Made by a program: the position numbers and the translations under genes
Part shown: positions 36,036 to 40,587 of the stretch, in pieces
How positions within the stretch are numbered: position 1 is the stretch's first letter
Layout: each line of letters opens with the position of its first letter
Assembly: GCF_001005085.2 (NCBI RefSeq)
Contig: NZ_LBMU02000018.1
Span: 1 to 40,587, forward strand
DNA: 40,587 nucleotides
Direction: 5' to 3'
DNA from: Streptomyces humi
GTDB lineage: Bacteria > Actinomycetota > Actinomycetes > Streptomycetales > Streptomycetaceae
Notes under the pieces: generated by a model
What the model was told of the DNA's origin: nothing
What the model saw: the letters and a program-made list of their open reading frames with translations, nothing else
The model's database searches: none

Positions 36036-37091
36036 TCAGTCGCGGCGGGCGACGACACGGTAGGCGTTGGACAGGCGGAGGCGGTGCGAGAGGGGCCGTA
36101 CGGCGAAGCGGTCCAGGAGGGTGCCGGCGATCAGGGCCGGGATGCCCGCGATGAGCAGGGCGGCACGGAGCGTCCTGCGGAGGGCGCCGGGCGGTTCGGG
36201 CAGCCAGGGGGCGTCGTCGTGCGGGGCGGTGTGGTCGAGGGCGAGCCAGACGGCGGCCAGCAGGTCGACCGGGTCGTGGGCCTCGGCGTGCTCTTCGGCG
36301 ACCACCGTGAAGCCCAGTTCGGTGAGGCGTTCGCGGAGGTTGGCGACCGGGACGAAGTGCAGGTGCTGCGGCTGGAGCCAGGGCAGCCACCAGCGGCCGA
36401 GCAGGCGGGCGTAGCGGCTCTCCGGGTCGGGGACCTCGATGAGGAGGTGGCCGCCGGGGCGTACCGTCTCGTGGGCGGCGCGCAGTTCGCGGTCGGGGTC
36501 GGTGCTGTGTTCCAGGTAGTGGAACATGCTGACCACGTCGTAGCGGGCGGCGAGTTCGGGGGCCAGGTCGGGGAAGGCACCGCGGTAGGCGTGCTCGACG
36601 CGGCCCTCGCGGGCGGCGAGGTGGACGCCGTCGGTGAAGTCGAGGCCGTCGAAGGCGGTGCCGGGCAGCACCTCGCGGGCGGCCTCGCAGAAGTGGCCGT
36701 GGCCGGTGCCGACGTCGAGCCAGTTCTTGGGCGTCGGATCGTGCGGGATCATGGACTCGGCGCGGCCCCGGTACATCTTGGTCCGGCCGCCGAAGGTGCC
36801 GCTCATCTTCTGTTCGCCGAGGCCGTCGTAGAAGTCGCGGTAGTAGAACTCCAGCCCGCTCTCGCTCAGTCGGGGGTTCTGGAAGGTGTGCGCGCAGTCC
36901 TGGCAGCGGTCGAGGACGAAGGCACCCGGCTTGTGCTGGAGCAGGTCGGTGGTGCGCAGCCGGGTGGCCAGCCGGTCCGAACCGCACCAGGGGCAGGTGG
37001 TGCGCGGCGGTTCGAAGAACCGGTCGGTGCCCTCGGCCAGGTCCCGCCGGTAGGCGGGGCGCAGCGCCTCGATCTCGTTCGGCTTGCTCAT
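36036..37091 (-). CDS. Zinc-ribbon class I SAM methyltransferase
   Basis: 351 residues. An N-terminal zinc-ribbon has Cys33/Cys36 (CPWCGS) and Cys63/Cys66 (CQDC). The SAM motif I is LDVGTGHGHFCEAA (about 125-138), then DVVSMFHYLEHSTDPDREL and RPGGHLLIEVPDPESRYARL, as in Methyltransf_23 enzymes. A C-terminal hydrophobic stretch (LLIAGIPALIAGTLLDRFA) suggests membrane contact. The ATG at 37091 overlaps the glycosyltransferase stop by four bases (ATGA), making it last gene of the PKS operon. It may methylate the sugar or aglycone of the operon's product; related ribbon enzymes act on nucleotide- or lipid-linked sugars. Confidence 0.87.
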   Translation of the reverse strand: MSKPNEIEALRPAYRRDLAEGTDRFFEPPRTTCPWCGSDRLATRLRTTDLLQHKPGAFVLDRCQDCAHTFQNPRLSESGLEFYYRDFYDGLGEQKMSGTFGGRTKMYRGRAESMIPHDPTPKNWLDVGTGHGHFCEAAREVLPGTAFDGLDFTDGVHLAAREGRVEHAYRGAFPDLAPELAARYDVVSMFHYLEHSTDPDRELRAAHETVRPGGHLLIEVPDPESRYARLLGRWWLPWLQPQHLHFVPVANLRERLTELGFTVVAEEHAEAHDPVDLLAAVWLALDHTAPHDDAPWLPEPPGALRRTLRAALLIAGIPALIAGTLLDRFAVRPLSHRLRLSNAYRVVARRD

Positions 37092-38254
37092 CGGCTCTCC
37101 TCGGTTGCCAGTGTCTCCAGGTGGGTCGCCGCGGCCGGCGCCCCGCCCGCGGCCCGGAACGCGGTGCGGATCCTGGCCGCCGCCGCGCGGTGGGCGGGTT
37201 CGTGCAGGACGGTGTCGAGGGCCGCGCCCAGCTTCGGGGCGGTGACCCGGCCGAACCGCACGCGGATGCCCGCGCCCGCGTCGACGACCTGTCCGGCGAT
37301 CACGGGCTGGTCGTCGCGGATGGGGGCGACGACCAGCGGGACGCCGTGCCACAGCGCCTCGCAGACGGTGTTGTGCCCGGCGTGGCAGACGACCGCGTCG
37401 ACCCGTTCCAGGAGCGGGAGCTGGGGCAGGACGGGCAGGATCAGGACGTCCTTGTCGTCGGCGGCCGCGGGCAGGGTGCCGCCGGGGTCGGCGACCAGTG
37501 CCTGGACCCGGTCGGCCCGTTCGCGCAGGGCGCTGAGGCACTCGGCGAGGAACCGCCCGCCCACGTCCGCGTTGGCGGTGCCGAGGGAGACCAGGACCCG
37601 GTCCCGGCTGGGGTCCAGCCACTGCCAGGGGAAGCCGTCGGCGGCCGGTCGCGCGGAGATCGACGGGCCGACGTGGCGGACCGCCGGCCGGCCGGTGGGG
37701 CCCGCGAGCTCGGGGGTGGTGAAGGCCAGCGTCAGGTGGGGCGAGAAGCGCGGGTCGGCGGTTCCGGCCGGGTCCCCGATGCGCTCGCGCAGTTCGGCGA
37801 GGCGGTCCCGGAGCCAGGCGGCGACCTTGGGAATGCCGTCGTAGGCACCGCCGAACTCGGCGGAGGTGGTCGCGGAGGTCGCCCAGGGCAGCCCGAGCCG
37901 CTCGGCGGCCAGGGCACCGGCGAAGGCCTGCTGGTCGGCGACGACCACGTCCGGGCGGAAGTCCGCGGCGGCCGCCCGGACCCCGGGGGCCATCGCGTCC
38001 GCCAGCGGCACCAGGAACCACTCCCACAGGAAGCGCAGCGCCTCCGCACCCCGCAGGTCGGGGGGCCGCTCCCCCTCGGTGACGCCCGCGCACGGGTACA
38101 CGGTGGCGTCCGGTCCCGCCAGCCGCCGCACCAGCCCGGTGTCCGGGCAGACCCAGGCCACCCGGTGACCGCGGGCGCCGAGTTCGGCCGCGACGCCGAC
38201 GGCCGGGTTGATGTGTCCGACCAGCGGCGGTACGACGAACAGGAAGCCGCTCAC
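37088..38254 (-). CDS. MGT-type family 1 glycosyltransferase
   Basis: 388 residues, GT-B fold. N-terminal VVPPLVGHINPAVGVAAELG has the catalytic-type His14; the C-terminal domain has RVLVSLGTANADVGG and the sugar-nucleotide-binding segment CHAGHNTVCEALWHGVPLVV (His291), DDQP. It belongs with macrolide and glycolipid glycosyltransferases. It overlaps the hydrolase stop and the methyltransferase start by four bases each. Substrate is likely the product of the synthase encoded upstream. Donor sugar unknown; no deoxysugar genes are in the window. Confidence 0.9.
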   Translation of the reverse strand: MSGFLFVVPPLVGHINPAVGVAAELGARGHRVAWVCPDTGLVRRLAGPDATVYPCAGVTEGERPPDLRGAEALRFLWEWFLVPLADAMAPGVRAAAADFRPDVVVADQQAFAGALAAERLGLPWATSATTSAEFGGAYDGIPKVAAWLRDRLAELRERIGDPAGTADPRFSPHLTLAFTTPELAGPTGRPAVRHVGPSISARPAADGFPWQWLDPSRDRVLVSLGTANADVGGRFLAECLSALRERADRVQALVADPGGTLPAAADDKDVLILPVLPQLPLLERVDAVVCHAGHNTVCEALWHGVPLVVAPIRDDQPVIAGQVVDAGAGIRVRFGRVTAPKLGAALDTVLHEPAHRAAAARIRTAFRAAGGAPAAATHLETLATEESR

Positions 38255-39066
38255 CGGGCCCCGGCCGTCCGCTCCGCGCCGACCGAGTGGATCAGCTCCA
38301 GGATGTGCCCGCCGACCTGTCCGGCCGCCTCGACCAGCACGGAGTGCTCGTGCCCCGGCAGCACCACCGCCCGGTAGTCCGCCAGCAGCGACTCCTTCAG
38401 CGGGACCACGTCCACCAGGTCCGAGTCTCCCCCGTACACCCCGAGGACGGGGCAGCGTACGGCGCTGATCTGGTCCTCGGTGAGGACCCGGCTGGCCGGG
38501 ATGTCCCGGCCGAGGCTGGTCTCGCGGGCGAGCCGGGCCGCGCCCTTGGCCAGCCGGGCGGTGTTGTGACCGCGGTTGGCGGTGATCCAGGCGATCGCGT
38601 CCGGTTCGTTGTGGGCGAGTTCGGTGACGACCCGGTGCAGGATGCCGCCGAGTTTCTCCGCCCAGGCGGGGGTGGCGGGTTCGGACTCGATGAGGGTGAG
38701 GCTGGCGGCGCGTTCCGGGTGGCGGGCCGCCCAGCCGAAGGCGATGGTGCCGCCGTAGGAGTTGCCGACCAGGTGCACAGGACCGGTGACCGACAGCCGG
38801 TCGAGCAGGGCCTCCAGGTCGTCGATGTTGTCGTCCAGGGTGTAGCCGCCGGACGGGCGTTCGCTGCGGCCGTGGCCGCGCAGGTCGTACATGACCACGT
38901 CCAGGCCGGAGGCGGCGAAGGCGGGGGCCACCGTGAAGTAGTAGCTGGCCAGGCTGTCGGTGAGCAGCCCGTGGACGAGGACCACGGTGGCGAGCGGGGT
39001 ACGGCCCTGCGCCGGGCCCATTCGCTGTACGTGCAGCCGGACGTCTCCGGTCTCGACCATCGCCAT
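38251..39066 (-). CDS. Alpha/beta hydrolase (candidate releasing thioesterase)
   Basis: 271 residues. The oxyanion region is VVLVHGLLTDSLASYYF, the nucleophile elbow is VGNSYGGT, the acid is in YGGDSDLVDVV and the His in LPGHEHSVLVE, so the triad is intact. It resembles esterase/MhpC-type hydrolases. ATG at 39066 follows the ACP stop by 2 bases, with GGAGG 10 bases upstream inside the ACP gene. In this operon it could release or cyclise the acyl chain from the carrier protein, or trim errors. Confidence 0.88.
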   Translation of the reverse strand: MAMVETGDVRLHVQRMGPAQGRTPLATVVLVHGLLTDSLASYYFTVAPAFAASGLDVVMYDLRGHGRSERPSGGYTLDDNIDDLEALLDRLSVTGPVHLVGNSYGGTIAFGWAARHPERAASLTLIESEPATPAWAEKLGGILHRVVTELAHNEPDAIAWITANRGHNTARLAKGAARLARETSLGRDIPASRVLTEDQISAVRCPVLGVYGGDSDLVDVVPLKESLLADYRAVVLPGHEHSVLVEAAGQVGGHILELIHSVGAERTAGAR

Positions 39067-39068
39067 GT

Positions 39069-39386
39069 TCAGCCCGCCTCCGTGGCCTTCAGACTCCACA
39101 CCACGTACTCCACGAGCCGGCCGACGGTCAGCCCGATGATCTCGTCGAACTCCATCCCGGCCAGGAACTCGGCGAAGTTGACCCGCTTGCCGTACCGCTC
39201 CTCCAGGAGCCCGGCGAGGGTGACCAGGTCGATGGACTCCAGTTCCAGGTCGCGGTTGAAGGTGGTGTCCATGCCGATCTCGGCGTCGTCGTCGCCGTAC
39301 TCCTCAAGGAGGGTCCGGAGCATCCGCGTGAGGTCGGCGAGCACCGCCTCCTCGTCGGCGCGGACTTCGGGCTCGGTGGGGTTCAT
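39069..39386 (-). CDS. Free acyl carrier protein
   Basis: 105 residues. Helical ACP with the phosphopantetheine Ser in NRDLELESIDLVTLAGLLEE (ESI in place of the usual DSL) and a longer than usual acidic region before it. The start (ATG 39386) overlaps the synthase stop by four bases. The attached PPTase domain of the upstream gene is the obvious activating enzyme. The C-terminus has an extra helix of about 15 residues (LVEYVVWSLKATEAG). Confidence 0.88.
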   Translation of the reverse strand: MNPTEPEVRADEEAVLADLTRMLRTLLEEYGDDDAEIGMDTTFNRDLELESIDLVTLAGLLEERYGKRVNFAEFLAGMEFDEIIGLTVGRLVEYVVWSLKATEAG

Positions 39387-40587
39387 CGCGGGTCCTCCTG
39401 TGGGTCTGCGGCTGCCGGTCCGGTCGTCCAGGCCACGACGTACTCGCGGTCCGGCAGTGCGGGGGGATTGCGGACCGGCGCGCAGTGCACCGGGTAGGCG
39501 CGTTCCAGCCGGCCCGAGACCAGCAGCCGGCTGCCGTCCGGGGCCGCCTCCAGCACCGTGAAGTCCCGTGGCCGGCCGCCGAATCCGGTGCCCTCCGCCT
39601 TGGCGACGGCCTCCTTGGCGGCCCAGAACCGGGTGAACCACAGTGCCGGGGAGTCGCTTGCGGAGAGCGAGCTCAGCAGCCGGAGTTCGGCCGGGCCGAG
39701 GGCGGCCTCCAGGGCGGCCGGATCGCGTTCGGTGACCTCTTCCAGGTCGATGCCCGGGCCGGGCTCCGGCCGGTGCGGGCGTACGATCGCCACCGCCGCC
39801 TCGGCCCGGTGGGCCAGCGAGACGTCCAGCGCGGGCAGGGTGCGGCCGTGCCTGCCGGTCACGTACGGCCGCCCCGACTCGTCGTTGTCGACCCGGAGTT
39901 CACCGGGGAAGACCGGTCCCTCACCGTGCTGCCACAGCCAGTGCCGTACCGCGTCCTTGGCGGCGATCCGGCCGAGCAGCCACTGCCGGCGGCCGCGTGG
40001 CGCGTGCTCCGCGTACCGCGAACGCTCCTCCCCCGCCAGTGAGTTGCGCATGATCAGCTCGCGGGAGGCCAGGTCCGGCCAGCGTTCGTGGACCAGGGCC
40101 CAGCCGCCCGGCCGGGCCTCGGAGAGCGTGTGGCGCTCGGGGAAGCGCTCGACGGGGCGGGTCTGCGGGTCGTTGTCGAAACGCCGGTCCTGCCAGCCGT
40201 CGATCCGCGCCCACACCCGCGTGCCGACGGTGAGTTCCACGTCCGCCTCGAGGACGGTGTCGGTGAGCGAGGTGATCCGTACCAGGCAGCCGACCCGGGT
40301 GCCGGGGGCGGGCTCGGGTCCGTGGAAACGCATCCGCCGCATCTGGACCGGGAAGACGACGGTCCGTTCGGTGCGGGTGGCCATGATCCAGTAGCCGAGG
40401 ATCTGGCCGACGTTGTCGAGCAGGGCGCCCGGGGCGGCGGGTGCGGTGATCACCCCGCGGACGTGCCGGTCGCCGATCGCGGTGAGTTCGGTGACGCCCT
40501 GGAACGCCGGGCCGTGGAACATCCAGCGTTCGGCGTAGAGCTGGGCGGCGGTGTGGTCGGGCGTGCGTTCGGGGGCCGGGGGGCGGG
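39383..40587 (-). CDS. PKS-like synthase, C-terminal dehydratase and PPTase domains (partial)
   Basis: The frame is open to the window edge, so this is the last 400 residues of a larger protein. The visible part begins in a dehydratase double hotdog (LYAERWMFHGPAFQGVTEL) with the second catalytic Asp region LLDNVGQILGYW, then runs into an Sfp-type 4'-phosphopantetheinyl transferase: RIAAKDAVRHWLW, GIDLEEVTERD (Mg ligands) and WFTRFWAAKEAVAKAEG. This DH-PPTase ending is known from iterative enediyne-type (PKSE) and PUFA-like synthases. KS, AT, KR and ACP parts must lie outside the window. It heads the visible operon. Confidence 0.85.
   Translation of the reverse strand, partial: RPPAPERTPDHTAAQLYAERWMFHGPAFQGVTELTAIGDRHVRGVITAPAAPGALLDNVGQILGYWIMATRTERTVVFPVQMRRMRFHGPEPAPGTRVGCLVRITSLTDTVLEADVELTVGTRVWARIDGWQDRRFDNDPQTRPVERFPERHTLSEARPGGWALVHERWPDLASRELIMRNSLAGEERSRYAEHAPRGRRQWLLGRIAAKDAVRHWLWQHGEGPVFPGELRVDNDESGRPYVTGRHGRTLPALDVSLAHRAEAAVAIVRPHRPEPGPGIDLEEVTERDPAALEAALGPAELRLLSSLSASDSPALWFTRFWAAKEAVAKAEGTGFGGRPRDFTVLEAAPDGSRLLVSGRLERAYPVHCAPVRNPPALPDREYVVAWTTGPAAADPQEDPR

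Overview
The window is high-GC DNA (third codon positions almost all G or C) with GTG starts, 4-base start/stop overlaps and actinobacterial families (DosS-type kinase, DUF5133, poly-HAMP hybrid kinase, SpoIIE phosphatases, RsbW-like ATPases). Together these point to a Streptomyces chromosome or a very close relative. I identified it from protein families and codon use only; no search was run. I see no rRNA, tRNA, CRISPR array, transposase or phage gene.

Region 1 (about 1-9,650) looks like a hypoxia/dormancy and energy-stress island. It holds a twin-GAF DosS-like kinase, a PPOx-fold flavin protein, a STAS protein, phosphoketolase divergent from polyphosphate kinase 2, a SulP transporter, a universal stress protein, a 57-residue membrane protein and a PRC-barrel protein. 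Two intergenic gaps each carry a pair of GGGMC-N4-GGCCC sequences resembling the DosR/DevR operator, and three places fit the Streptomyces sigma-B consensus. Region 2 (9,654-18,236) is a signalling block: an ANTAR-GAF-PAS-PAS-SpoIIE phosphatase, a 1,426-residue soluble poly-HAMP hybrid kinase whose first receiver has Glu in place of the phospho-Asp, an anti-sigma antagonist, an anti-sigma ATPase and a DUF5133 protein.

Region 3 (18,253-26,492) has a GntR regulator between two APC permeases, then YigZ, SixA, a degenerate cysteinyl-tRNA-synthetase-like protein translationally coupled to SixA, a CoA-binding protein, and a third APC permease with an unusually AT-rich leader. Region 4 (26,511-36,024) contains a PobA-like hydroxylase followed by a broken MarR gene, a leaderless ArsR repressor divergent from a His-rich CDF transporter, an MFS exporter, an XRE-cupin/YbaK pair, an acyltransferase, a gamma carbonic anhydrase, DedA and a YbhN-like membrane protein. 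Two stop codons here sit inside short tandem repeats.

Region 5 (36,036-40,587, minus strand) is the 3' end of a biosynthetic operon: the C-terminal dehydratase-phosphopantetheinyl transferase part of a large PKS-like synthase, a free acyl carrier protein, an alpha/beta hydrolase, an MGT-type glycosyltransferase and a zinc-ribbon methyltransferase. All five are joined by ATGA overlaps or a 2-base gap. This is the best candidate for an undescribed system: a self-activating iterative synthase whose product is probably released, glycosylated and methylated. The 5' end lies beyond the window.
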